Below, piece after piece: positions 1-7,751 of a stretch of 64,000 nt of DNA. The notes below the pieces were generated by a model. It did not search any database. It worked only from the letters and a program-made list of their open reading frames with translations, and was not told the origin of the DNA. Numbering within the stretch: position 1 is the first letter of the stretch; the number at the start of each line of letters is the position of its first letter. Source of the DNA: JAJTGZ01 sp964403525 (lineage in GTDB: Bacteria > Planctomycetota > Phycisphaerae > Phycisphaerales > UBA1924); NCBI GenBank assembly GCA_964403525.1, contig CAYOGE010000016.1, positions 9,737 to 73,736 on the forward strand, given 5' to 3'. Position numbers and translations under genes: made by a program.

Positions 1-678
1 CAGATCGACAACGCACTCATCTACTTTCAGGTCACCCGAGGCACGCCCGACCTTGCCACCCAGCCCGGCCGCTCGCATCTGCCGCCCCCCGGGCTCAAGC
101 CCACCGTCTTCGCATTCGTTCGCAGAACGCCCGGCGACCCGCCCGATTACGCCAACCCCCAGCCGCCCGTGAAGAAGTGCGTCACACTCACGGACCAGCG
201 CTGGAAACGCTGCGACATCAAGTCGGTCAGCCTGCTGGGAAACGTGCTCGCATCCTCGCAGGCCGCGGCGGCGGGTGGTGACGAGGCCATCCTGCTGCGC
301 GAAGCGGCCGGTGGCGAACGCACACTGAGCGAGGGCGCCCTCACGAACGTGCTGATCGTTACCGGGCACGGCGATCTCCTCACACCCCCGCTGCACACCG
401 GCGCTGTGCTCCCCGGAATCACCCGCGAGATCCTGCTCGACCTCGACCCGACGATCCGCCAGGAACAGATAACCGAGTCCCAGCTCCGCGCGGCACGGGA
501 AGTAATGCTGCTGGGCACCACCGCGAGTGTTACCGCCGTCACGGACCTCGATGGCAACGCCGTGAGCGGCGGAGCCCCGGGCCCCCAGGCGAAGCGCCTT
601 GCGGCACTCCTGGCGCGCGCTGTGGTCGAAGGACGTGACGACATCCCGCCCGCCGGCACCCAACGCGGCACGCTGTAG
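1..678 (+). CDS. Class IV (D-amino-acid-type) aminotransferase, 5' end missing
   Basis: PLP-dependent aminotransferase of fold type IV, cut by the window edge; frame 1 is open from base 1 to the TAG at 676-678 (225 residues seen). The segment RCDIKSVSLLGNVLA followed by an alanine-rich helix and EAILL matches the D-amino-acid transaminase signature, and LSEGALTNVLIV corresponds to the family's (T/S)EG..SN phosphate-binding loop. The C-terminal GPQAKRL also fits. Family members interconvert D-alanine and D-glutamate; branched-chain aminotransferase or aminodeoxychorismate lyase are less likely alternatives. It ends 15 bases before murD, the ligase that adds D-glutamate to the peptidoglycan precursor, which supports a cell-wall role. 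Confidence 0.8.
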   Translation, partial: QIDNALIYFQVTRGTPDLATQPGRSHLPPPGLKPTVFAFVRRTPGDPPDYANPQPPVKKCVTLTDQRWKRCDIKSVSLLGNVLASSQAAAAGGDEAILLREAAGGERTLSEGALTNVLIVTGHGDLLTPPLHTGAVLPGITREILLDLDPTIRQEQITESQLRAAREVMLLGTTASVTAVTDLDGNAVSGGAPGPQAKRLAALLARAVVEGRDDIPPAGTQRGTL

Positions 679-693
679 CGATACGATCCGGCG

Positions 694-2037
694 ATGCCTC
701 CAAGCGACCTGCACGGCAAGCGAGCGACGGTAATGGGCCTTGGACGCTTCGGCGGAGGGCTCGGCGCCGCTCGCTACCTCGCCTCACGCGGAGCGCGGGT
801 GCTGGTCACCGATCTCTCCCCCCCCGAGAAACTGGCCGAGCCGCTCGCCGAGATCGAGCCGCTCGTGAGGTCCGGGCTCGTGACCACCCGCCTCGGCGAG
901 CACCGCGCCGAAGACTTCGCAAACACCGACCTGGTCGTCGCCAACCCCGCCGTGCCCCACCCCTGGGACAACCAATACCTGCTCGCGGCCAAAGCCGCCG
1001 GCGTGCCCGTCACCACGGAGATCCAACTCCAGATCGAGCGGCTCCCCTCGCGCGACCGCGTCGTCGGCATCACCGGCAGCGTCGGCAAGAGCACAACCAC
1101 CGCCATGATCGCCCACGCCCTGCGGGGCGCCGGCCGAACCGTGCTGCTCGGCGGCAACATCGGCGGCAGCCTGCTCGAGCGCGAAGTGCCAGCCGACGCG
1201 TGGGTCGTGCTCGAACTCTCCAGCTTCATGCTCCACTGGCTGGGAACAGCGCCGCAGCCATGGTCACCGGCCGTGGCGGTCTGCACCAACATCGCGCCCA
1301 ACCACCTCGACTGGCACGGCTCGATGGAGCATTACACCGCGAGCAAGCAACACCTTGTCCGCCACCAGCGCAGCGGAGATCGGGCGGTGCTGGGGCCGAC
1401 GCTTGCCGACTGGGCCTCCCTCACGCCCGCCCGCAGCACCATCGTCAACCAACCCGTCGCCGAAGCGCTCACCGTTCCCGGCGCCCACAACCGGCTCAAC
1501 GCGGCCGTGGCCCTCGAGACCGCCCTCGCCACCGATCCAACACTCAACCGCAAGCAATTGCTCGCCTCGCTCCAGTCCTTTGCCGGTCTCGAGCACCGTC
1601 TGGCCCTCTGCCACCGCGCCGGATCGGGCAAAGAGGCTCGCTTCTACTTCAACGACAGCAAGTGCACGACGCCAGAAGCCACGCTCACCGCCGTCGCATC
1701 GCTCGCCGAGGCCTCCGGCTCACCGGCCCACATCCACCTGATCGCCGGCGGTTACGACAAGAAGGCCGACCTCACACCGATTTCAGGGCTCGCCCCAGGC
1801 CTCGCCGGGCTCTATTGCATCGGCGATACCGGCCCCAGCATCGCGGATGCTGCGGGCGAAGCTAAGGGCGTGCACCGCTGCGGCACGCTCGACACCGCCG
1901 TAAGAACGGCCATCGAGCGGATGCGGCCGGGCGATGCGCTGCTCCTCTCACCCGGGTGCGCATCGTGGGATCAGTTCACCAACTACGAGCACCGGGGCAA
2001 CGCCTTCGTCCGCCTCGTCAAGGAACTCGCACGATGA
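694..2037 (+). CDS. murD: UDP-N-acetylmuramoyl-L-alanine:D-glutamate ligase
   Basis: Cytoplasmic Mur ligase that adds D-Glu to UDP-MurNAc-L-Ala using ATP. An N-terminal Rossmann-like domain (MGLGRFGGGLGAARYL, residues about 14-30) precedes the ATP loop GITGSVGKSTTT (about 125-136), then a central domain with CTNIAPNHLDWHGS and a C-terminal domain with FNDSKCTTPEAT and IAGGYDKKADL, all typical of MurD. At 447 aa the length is normal. The ATP loop reads SVGKST where TNGKST is usual, but the glycine-lysine core is kept. The gene lies alone with a D-amino-acid aminotransferase rather than in a dcw cluster. Its stop overlaps the next start as ATGA. Confidence 0.93.
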   Translation: MPPSDLHGKRATVMGLGRFGGGLGAARYLASRGARVLVTDLSPPEKLAEPLAEIEPLVRSGLVTTRLGEHRAEDFANTDLVVANPAVPHPWDNQYLLAAKAAGVPVTTEIQLQIERLPSRDRVVGITGSVGKSTTTAMIAHALRGAGRTVLLGGNIGGSLLEREVPADAWVVLELSSFMLHWLGTAPQPWSPAVAVCTNIAPNHLDWHGSMEHYTASKQHLVRHQRSGDRAVLGPTLADWASLTPARSTIVNQPVAEALTVPGAHNRLNAAVALETALATDPTLNRKQLLASLQSFAGLEHRLALCHRAGSGKEARFYFNDSKCTTPEATLTAVASLAEASGSPAHIHLIAGGYDKKADLTPISGLAPGLAGLYCIGDTGPSIADAAGEAKGVHRCGTLDTAVRTAIERMRPGDALLLSPGCASWDQFTNYEHRGNAFVRLVKELAR

Positions 2038-2924
2038 TCCTCACCACCCTTGCAATCGCCGCCGCGTTTACAGCGGCAGAACCGCCGCTCCCCGCAATCG
2101 CCCGTTCGCTGCCGTCCGCTCCGCCCGCGCCGGTACGCCTGGCGGATGCGCCCGCGGAGTCACCGGCCAAGGCCCCCGTCAAGGACGAGTGGATCGGCGT
2201 CTTCCCAAGCGTCCGCATCAACCGCGCCCTCAAGTCGGTCGAGTTTGACGGCACCGTGGCGTGGGACTTCCACAACGCCGACACGCCACGCACGGAGCTT
2301 GAACTGCTCGTCTGCCTCCCCATGCGCGACAAGGAGCACGAGTCACTGGTGCTCTCAAAGGCCAAGGGCGCCCACGTGCACGCCGCACTGCTCATGGTCG
2401 GGCTCGAACCCGGCACGCCGGGCAGACTCGACTTCGCAGGCGACGGCGCCAACAACGTAAAGAGAATCCCGCCGACCGGCCCGGCCGTTTCCGTCCGCTT
2501 CTGCTACCAGAAAAACGGCGTCGAGACGACCGACCCTGCGATGAGCTGGGTGATCGACGAGCGCCCGCAGGCACAAGCGCCCGGCTTGGTGTTCGGCGGT
2601 TCAGGCGTCGGGCAGATGCGCAACCCACAAGGGGAAAGGGTCACCATCTACAACGCCGACGAGCTCGGCACGCTCGTCGGCCTCTGCACGTTCGGCTCAG
2701 AGACGATCGGCCTCACCACCGTCGTCTCACCCGACTCCGGTCTCGACGCGCCGCGCTTCATCGGGAACAACGCCGCGATCCCGCCCGCCGAGACCGAAGT
2801 GCGCGTGCGCATCACCGCCGAAGCCGGCGAAGCCCCTGCCGCTCCCGCGCCGCAGAAACCGCCCGAAGGGTCCAATAACCAACGCGCCCGAGAGACGCCC
2901 CGCACACCGGCCGCGCGACCCTGA
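2034..2924 (+). CDS. Exported YdjY-domain-like protein
   Basis: The ATG at 2034 overlaps the murD stop (ATGA), indicating translational coupling; an upstream in-frame start inside murD is less likely because the protein then lacks its signal peptide at the N terminus. Residues 1-15 (MILTTLAIAAAFTAA) form a short hydrophobic export signal, followed by a Pro/Ala-rich linker. The body (SVRINRALKSVEFDGTV, then LELLVC and SKAKGAHVHAALLMVGLEPG) resembles the YdjY domain found in many planctomycete secreted proteins, whose function is unknown. The C-terminal 30 residues are low-complexity and proline-rich. 296 aa. Confidence 0.7.
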   Translation: MILTTLAIAAAFTAAEPPLPAIARSLPSAPPAPVRLADAPAESPAKAPVKDEWIGVFPSVRINRALKSVEFDGTVAWDFHNADTPRTELELLVCLPMRDKEHESLVLSKAKGAHVHAALLMVGLEPGTPGRLDFAGDGANNVKRIPPTGPAVSVRFCYQKNGVETTDPAMSWVIDERPQAQAPGLVFGGSGVGQMRNPQGERVTIYNADELGTLVGLCTFGSETIGLTTVVSPDSGLDAPRFIGNNAAIPPAETEVRVRITAEAGEAPAAPAPQKPPEGSNNQRARETPRTPAARP

Positions 2925-2956
2925 ATCGCGCCGGGCAAAAGCCCGATATCCCCTTC

Positions 2957-3841
2957 ATGGCTTCCGCGCCCAGCCGGGCGTCAGCTCTGAACGATCCGCT
3001 CCAATCCGCGCTCGCCGCCGCGGCCAAGTGGTCGCGCGTCACACACCTGATCGTCGGCTTCGGCTCCGTCGGTGTGCTCGCCGCGCTCGACCTGATGACC
3101 GGCTCGCAAACCTCTCTCGCCGTTTTCTACCTCCTCCCCATCGCCATGGTCGGCTGGTTCACGTCACGCCCGTGGTCGGTCGCCCTCGCGACGATCGCCG
3201 GGTACTCGTGGTTCCTCGATTTCCGCCCGCTCCTGCTGCCCGGCATGCCCACCGAAGTGGTCGTGTGGTCGTGCTGCAGCCGCGTCGGCATGTGCCTGTC
3301 GATCGCCTGGCTGATCGGCGCGCTGCGTGCGATGTACAACCAGCAGCGCACACTCGCCAGCACCGACGAAGTCACCGGGATCGCCAACCGGCGCGCACTC
3401 ATGGACATCGCCGCCCGAGAGCTCGCCCGCTGCGCCCGCTCGCACTCACCCATCAGCGTCATCTACCTCGACGCAGACCGCTTCAAGTCGATCAACGACC
3501 GCTTCGGGCACGGAGAGGGCGACCGCCTGCTGCGTGAGGTCGCCGAGACACTCAGGTCACACTGCCGAAAGACCGACGCGTACGCACGCCTCGGCGGCGA
3601 CGAGTTCGCCATCCTCTTGCCCGATGCAGACGCCGGCGCCGCCCGCAGCGTCGCCGACAAGCTCCGCACCCTCCTCCACGCCGCGATGACCCTCAACCGC
3701 TGGCCGGTCACGTTCAGCATGGGCGTTGCCACGTTCGCCACCCCGCCCGCCGATGCGGAGCAGCTCTTCCGCGCCGCCGACCAGCTCCAGTACGCCGCCA
3801 AACACTCCGGCAGAGACGGCATCGTCGCCGCGGCGGCGTAA
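2957..3841 (+). CDS. Membrane-bound diguanylate cyclase (GGDEF)
   Basis: Predicted to make cyclic di-GMP from two GTP. Residues about 30-125 contain three to four hydrophobic segments separated by short loops, resembling a small membrane sensor, followed by a GGDEF domain (about 135-290). The active-site motif GGDEF is intact at about 213-217, and RKTD at 204-207 lies five residues upstream, the spacing of the RxxD inhibitory site, so product inhibition is expected. The substrate-binding segment YLDADRFKSINDRFGHGEGD is also canonical. There is no EAL domain. A PilZ protein, a typical c-di-GMP receptor, lies at the far end of the window. Confidence 0.9.
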   Translation: MASAPSRASALNDPLQSALAAAAKWSRVTHLIVGFGSVGVLAALDLMTGSQTSLAVFYLLPIAMVGWFTSRPWSVALATIAGYSWFLDFRPLLLPGMPTEVVVWSCCSRVGMCLSIAWLIGALRAMYNQQRTLASTDEVTGIANRRALMDIAARELARCARSHSPISVIYLDADRFKSINDRFGHGEGDRLLREVAETLRSHCRKTDAYARLGGDEFAILLPDADAGAARSVADKLRTLLHAAMTLNRWPVTFSMGVATFATPPADAEQLFRAADQLQYAAKHSGRDGIVAAAA

Positions 3842-3877
3842 TGCAGCCACAGCGCGGGCGGTCGCCATCGAAACGAG

Positions 3878-4009
3878 CCCTGTGCGGCAGCACAGGGACA
3901 GCAGTGGCCAAAAGCACCAAGGGCTCGCTTGGAAGTTCGCTGCGCCCTGTCCCCGGGCTTCCGCCCGGGGCTCGTTTCTGAACCACGAGCCCTGTGCGGC
4001 AGCACAGGG
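3878..4009. repeat. Three stem-loops, two identical, in a spacer between convergent genes
   Basis: Two perfect copies of the hairpin CCCTGTGC-GGCA-GCACAGGG lie at 3878-3897 and 3990-4009. Between them, 3951-3970 forms CCCCGGGC-TTCC-GCCCGGGG. A near-copy of the first hairpin occurs at 29753-29772, so this is a dispersed element and not just a terminator. The hairpins sit between the stop of the diguanylate cyclase and the stop of the class I aminotransferase gene and might also stop transcription from both sides, though there are no clear T-tracts. Confidence 0.75.
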
Positions 4010-4083
4010 AAACCACTCGCCATAGCCAGTTTCAAGCGGCATCCCGATGCCCTTCGGCACCGCGCCCTCAGTCGCTCGGCCCG

Positions 4084-5268
4084 CTACTTCATCAAGCCCG
4101 CAAGGACCGCCCCCGCCTGCTCCAGTTCCGCCTCACCCACGGTGTAGCTGATGCGGAAGTGCGTGTCCTTGGCGCTGAACACGCCGCCGGGGATCACCAC
4201 CACCCCCGCCTCCAGCGCCCGCTCGTGGAACTGACGCCCGCTCTGGCCAAGACGCGGCGGGACCTCGACAAACACATAAAACGCGCCGTGCGGAACCGAG
4301 CACCGCGTCTGCGGCGTCAGATGCTTGAGCACGATATCGCGCCGCGCCCGGTAGCGCTCGATCGTCGGGCCCATGTCCACGTTCATCGCCTCCACCACGC
4401 CGTACTGCAGCGGCGCCGGCGTGCACACGAACGAATACTGCTGCAGCTTCGTCATCTCGGCGATGATCGCGCGCGGGCCCGCGGCGTACCCCAGCCGCCA
4501 ACCCGTCACGCCGTACGTCTTGCCGTACCCGCGGATCAGCAGCACGTCCTTGCCCCCCTTGGGGCTCCGGCACGGCGTCGGGAACACACCGTTCTCCAGC
4601 CCCTCGACAAAGGTAAACTTGTCGTAGATCTCGTCGCTGATCAGCAGCACGCCCTTCTCAGCGCACAGCGCGGCGAGCTCGTCACACTCCTTCTGATTGA
4701 GCACCACCCCACCGGGGTTGCTGGGGCTGTTGATCAGCACGGCCTTGGTCTTGCTGGTGATCAGCGGCGCCACGCGAGCCGCGGTCATCTTGAAGTCGGG
4801 GTACGTGTCGCACGAGACCGCCCTGCCGCCGCAGAGGCTCACCGCGTAGGGATACAGCACAAAGTACGGGTCGGGGATGATCACCTCGTCGCCCGGGTTC
4901 ACGATCGCCTGCATCGTCAGGAAGATCGCGGCGCTCGTGCCCGCCGTGATGATCAGGTTCGAGCTGGCGGCCGGCGCTTCCTTCGTAAGGTTCACCTCCC
5001 AGCCGGTTTCCGCTGCGAGCGCGGTCGCCGCCTTCTCCCGCAGCAGCGGCACGCCGGTGGTGGGCATGTACCCGTTGTGGTCGGCCATGATCGCGTCGCA
5101 CGCGGCCTTCTTGATCCGCTCGTGCACCTGAAAGTCGGGCTGGCCGATCCCCAGGTTGATCAGCTTCTTCCCCTGCGACCGCAGCACCTCGACGCGATCG
5201 AACACCTGCCGGATCCCCGACCCGTTGATCTTCGCCGAACGCTCCGCAATCAGCCGCTGAAAGTCCAT
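4084..5268 (-). CDS. Class I/II pyridoxal-phosphate aminotransferase
   Basis: Fold type I aminotransferase of the aspartate/aromatic group, 394 aa. The start at 5268 (MDFQRLIAERSAKI) is preceded by AGGAG about eight bases upstream; the open frame extends further but without a ribosome site. Diagnostic segments are LGIGQPDFQVH near the N terminus, NSPSNPGGVV (the substrate-carboxylate region), SDEIYDKF, and GYGKTYGVTGWRLGY, in which the lysine should hold PLP. The C-terminal FRISYTVGEAELEQA supplies the second carboxylate-binding arginine. Substrate cannot be fixed from sequence; aspartate or an aromatic amino acid is plausible. It is convergent with the diguanylate cyclase and divergent from the DCC protein. 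Confidence 0.9.
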   Translation of the reverse strand: MDFQRLIAERSAKINGSGIRQVFDRVEVLRSQGKKLINLGIGQPDFQVHERIKKAACDAIMADHNGYMPTTGVPLLREKAATALAAETGWEVNLTKEAPAASSNLIITAGTSAAIFLTMQAIVNPGDEVIIPDPYFVLYPYAVSLCGGRAVSCDTYPDFKMTAARVAPLITSKTKAVLINSPSNPGGVVLNQKECDELAALCAEKGVLLISDEIYDKFTFVEGLENGVFPTPCRSPKGGKDVLLIRGYGKTYGVTGWRLGYAAGPRAIIAEMTKLQQYSFVCTPAPLQYGVVEAMNVDMGPTIERYRARRDIVLKHLTPQTRCSVPHGAFYVFVEVPPRLGQSGRQFHERALEAGVVVIPGGVFSAKDTHFRISYTVGEAELEQAGAVLAGLMK

Positions 5269-5362
5269 CGCCAACTCCTGTGCCACCCTCGCGGCAACGC
5301 CATCGCCGTCACCGGGGGCAGAGGATAGGAGCCGGGCCCGGCGCACTACCGTTCACCCGCGC

Positions 5363-5794
5363 ATGCCGTTGCCAAGCGACCATCCAGGCATCGACCCGGG
5401 ACACCCGGTCCTGCTCTTCGACGGGCACTGCAACCTCTGCGCACGCTCCGTCTCGTTCATCGTCCGGCACGACCACGAAGCCCGCTTCCGCTTCGCTCCC
5501 CTCCAGTCACCAGCCGCCGAACGCCTCCTCATCGCGGCAAACGCCCCACACCCGCTCCCCGACAGCATGATCGTCGTCGACAGCGGACGCTGCTACACCC
5601 GCTCAGACGCGGCTATCCAGCTCGCTCGAAACCTCCCCTTCCCCTGGCCCGTTCTGTCCGCAGCGCGGGTCGTGCCCCGCCCGCTGCGAAATGCGCTCTA
5701 CCGATTCGTCGCGGCCAACCGATACCAGCTCTTCGGGAGGCGAGAAACCTGCATGGTCCCCACGCCTCAACTCATGGCACGCTTTATCGCCTGA
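5363..5794 (+). CDS. DCC-family (DUF393) thiol-disulfide oxidoreductase-like protein
   Basis: Small protein (143 aa) of the DCC/DUF393 family. The family motif DxxCxxC is visible as DGHCNLCARSV at about residues 15-25, followed by FIVRHDHEARFRFAPLQS, which is typical of the family. It is predicted to have a thioredoxin-like fold with a CxxC redox pair, but its physiological partner is unknown. No membrane segment or signal peptide is evident. It is divergent from the aminotransferase upstream and convergent with the small basic protein gene downstream. Confidence 0.85.
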   Translation: MPLPSDHPGIDPGHPVLLFDGHCNLCARSVSFIVRHDHEARFRFAPLQSPAAERLLIAANAPHPLPDSMIVVDSGRCYTRSDAAIQLARNLPFPWPVLSAARVVPRPLRNALYRFVAANRYQLFGRRETCMVPTPQLMARFIA

Positions 5795-5826
5795 GCCCGA
5801 GGGACGGGCATCGCTGACACCGCAAA

Positions 5827-5853
5827 CAAAAAACGGGCGGCAAACGCCGCCCG
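5827..5853 (-). terminator. Rho-independent terminator of the small basic protein gene
   Basis: On the minus strand CGGGCGGC-GTTT-GCCGCCCG is followed directly by TTTTTTG, a textbook intrinsic terminator. It lies 29 bases past the stop of the 51-codon gene and in the gap to the convergent DCC gene. The opposite strand lacks a good T-run, so it probably serves the minus-strand transcript only. Confidence 0.88.
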
Positions 5854-5881
5854 CTCGTTCACTCGAAATCTGGATTGCCGA

Positions 5882-6037
5882 TCAGACCTTGGTGATGCGC
5901 GTCTTCGCGAGCCCGAGCGCTTTCTGCTTCGGGTCCGAACGCTCCGCGGCCAGCTTCTCAAGGCGCTCCGCACGCGTGTAGACGCTGCGGTTGGTCGTGC
6001 CGCCGGACTTGATCTTCAATGACGGATCCATGCTCAT
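5882..6037 (-). CDS. Small basic protein of the PVC superphylum
   Basis: A 51-codon frame read from the minus strand: MSMDPSLKIKSGGTTNRSVY, then a lysine/arginine-rich stretch, ending KTRITKV. The opening M-S-x-x-P-S-L-K, the R-S-V-x-x-R-x-E-R block and the final lysine-rich V-K-I/T-x-K-V tail match the small basic protein family known from Chlamydiae, Verrucomicrobia and Planctomycetes (TIGR04137-type), thought to be associated with the ribosome. A GAAAGGG motif precedes the ATG and a strong terminator follows, so the gene is expressed on its own. The family match is from memory of the pattern. Confidence 0.82.
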   Translation of the reverse strand: MSMDPSLKIKSGGTTNRSVYTRAERLEKLAAERSDPKQKALGLAKTRITKV

Positions 6038-6076
6038 GCGAAACCCTTTCTTGCGTCCGGCGTCTCCGCCGGTGAC

Positions 6077-6883
6077 TTACGACTTCAACTGCCAGAACGA
6101 ACCGCTGAAATCCGTGGGGGCCTGGCGGTTCTTCGCCTTCCACGTCCGACCGAGCATCTCGATCTTGGACTTCAGCGCATCGCGCTCCGCTTGTGACTTC
6201 GAATACTCGCCGCGGGGAACCCCCCGCAGTATCCACAACTGCCAGCGTCCATTATTCGCATCGCCCCCCCCACGATCCACCCCGGCGTTCTTGTACGGCA
6301 CCAGTTGAACCGGCACCCCGTTGTCCTTCAGGTACGTGGCGGCTTCCACAGCGTCGGAATACCTCAGGGTGGCCACAACTAGGTAATTCCACCCATCCTG
6401 AAGGCCCATCTCTACCGCTGGCTGGCCGGGATTGGGCACAAGCGGGCGAACGGCACCAGCCACACCTGACCCGTTCGGAGAGGGGGCGATCCCCCCGTCA
6501 TTGAGCGGATCGCGCACGCCGGAGCCGGTCGGCGGAGCAACCGGGGTGCCTGATTGGCCCGGGCCGCTTGCTGCCGCGTTGTCGTTCGCCCACCCTTGCC
6601 GCTCTTTCTTCTGGCCGAGTTGGTAGCCGATGATCGCCGCGAACACGACCACGACGATCCCGCAGCCGATCAGCAATGCCGGCAGACGAAGATCGCGCCG
6701 GATCAGCCCCTCGCCAATTCCCACGGGGCGATCGGCGGCTCCACCCCAGTTGGCGGGGTTGCTCACTGGGCTGCCACCGCGCCCTCCGCTGTCAGACGGC
6801 GACGCTGGTGGACCGCCGACCGACGGGCCGCTCGGCCGGGCGATCAGTTCAATCAGCACTGGTGCGCCACGCTTGCGATTCAC
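6077..6883 (-). CDS. Single-pass membrane protein with SPOR-like C-terminal region
   Basis: A cytoplasmic N terminus (starting RKRGAPVLIELIARP), a glycine/proline/serine-rich linker, one membrane segment (LLIGCGIVVVVFAAIIGYQLG) about residues 66-87, a second disordered linker and a folded C-terminal region (WNYLVVATLRYSDAVEAATYL to the end) resembling a SPOR-type fold that binds denuded peptidoglycan glycans. The start is uncertain: a GTG at 6883 gives the conserved-looking RKRGAP opening and is preferred, while an ATG at 6979 would add 32 residues of Pro/Gly-rich sequence and reach the nuoI promoter region. The SPOR assignment is an inference from length and pattern only. Confidence 0.6.
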   Translation of the reverse strand: MNRKRGAPVLIELIARPSGPSVGGPPASPSDSGGRGGSPVSNPANWGGAADRPVGIGEGLIRRDLRLPALLIGCGIVVVVFAAIIGYQLGQKKERQGWANDNAAASGPGQSGTPVAPPTGSGVRDPLNDGGIAPSPNGSGVAGAVRPLVPNPGQPAVEMGLQDGWNYLVVATLRYSDAVEAATYLKDNGVPVQLVPYKNAGVDRGGGDANNGRWQLWILRGVPRGEYSKSQAERDALKSKIEMLGRTWKAKNRQAPTDFSGSFWQLKS

Positions 6884-7008
6884 AGTGGGTAAGTCTACAC
6901 GGACGGTGGGCCCGGATTCGGGCCCGGCGTCACCGAAATTCGCCGGTGCTGCCGGCCGCGGAGCGCCGCACCCGTCCATCGCCCGTCCTCGACTACACTC
7001 TGCCCGCT

Positions 7009-7569
7009 ATGGCCATCCGCCCAGAAGACGTTCTCGCCATCAAGACGCCCGAGCTCAACCGCATGGAGAGCGTCTACCTCCCCGAGGTGTTCAAGGGGTT
7101 CGGGACCACGTTCCGCCACCTCTTCACCAGCTTCGGCCAGAGCAAGTTCAGCCCGATCAAAACAAACCGCACCATGCAGTACCCCGAGGTGCGCCGCGAG
7201 GACCTGCCCGTTGAAGAGGGCGGCCTGCACGCCCCCAACTTCCGCGGCGTCCACCGGCTCAACCGCGACGAGCAGGGGCGCGTCAAGTGCGTCGCCTGCA
7301 TGATGTGCCCGACGATCTGCCCCGCCAGGTGCATCCACATCGTCGCCGGCGAGAGCCCGTGGGAAGACCGCGAGAAGTACCCGGTGAAGTTCGAGATCGA
7401 CGAGCTCCGCTGCATCTACTGCGGCATGTGCGAAGAGGCCTGCCCGGTCGACGCCATCGAGCTGACGCCCGAGTACGACATCGTCGGAAGCACACGCCAG
7501 GAGATGATCTTCGACAAAGAGAAGCTCCTGAAGATGTACGACATCACCATCGCGAAGAAGCCGATGTGA
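7009..7569 (+). CDS. nuoI: NADH-quinone oxidoreductase subunit I
   Basis: Peripheral-arm subunit carrying the N6a and N6b [4Fe-4S] clusters of respiratory complex I. Two complete cluster motifs are visible: CVACMMCPTICP (about residues 96-107) and CIYCGMCEEACP (about 135-146). The N terminus (VFKGFGTTFRHLF) matches the helix that lies along the membrane arm, and the segment RGVHRLNRDEQGRVKCVAC is typical. 187 aa. The ATG at 7009 opens MAIRPEDVLAIKTPEL; the frame extends upstream but that part overlaps the divergent gene. No other nuo gene is adjacent, which is unusual for this subunit. Confidence 0.92.
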   Translation: MAIRPEDVLAIKTPELNRMESVYLPEVFKGFGTTFRHLFTSFGQSKFSPIKTNRTMQYPEVRREDLPVEEGGLHAPNFRGVHRLNRDEQGRVKCVACMMCPTICPARCIHIVAGESPWEDREKYPVKFEIDELRCIYCGMCEEACPVDAIELTPEYDIVGSTRQEMIFDKEKLLKMYDITIAKKPM

Positions 7570-7578
7570 AGCCGCCAC

Positions 7579-7635
7579 CTCTCCCGCTCCCAGCCGGAGA
7601 GGTCGAACGAGGCTCGGCGAGTTTGGGTGAGGGTG
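7579..7635 (+). repeat. Palindromic intergenic repeat (CTCCCAGC family)
   Basis: After nuoI the sequence runs CTCTCCCGCTCCCAGC-CGGAGAGG and then a tail ending TTTGGGTGAGGGTGC. The stem-plus-tail layout, with a tail ending in GGGTGAGGGTGC or GGATGAGGGTGC, is the same as that of the three units inside queC and the degenerate unit after recG. It is probably a non-coding member of the family and could double as a transcript end. Confidence 0.6.
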
Positions 7636-7751
7636 CTTTGTGCTTCTCCCCTCCCCTTTGAATCTCGCACGGTCAGACTTGTTCTCTGCCAACGCTCGTT
7701 TCGATGCGTTTTTCCGCCTCGTCTACGTGGTCGGCCGCACCGTCCTCTACA

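Noticed and set aside
3994..5328. A 444-codon plus-strand open frame
   Set aside because: It is the antisense of the class I aminotransferase.
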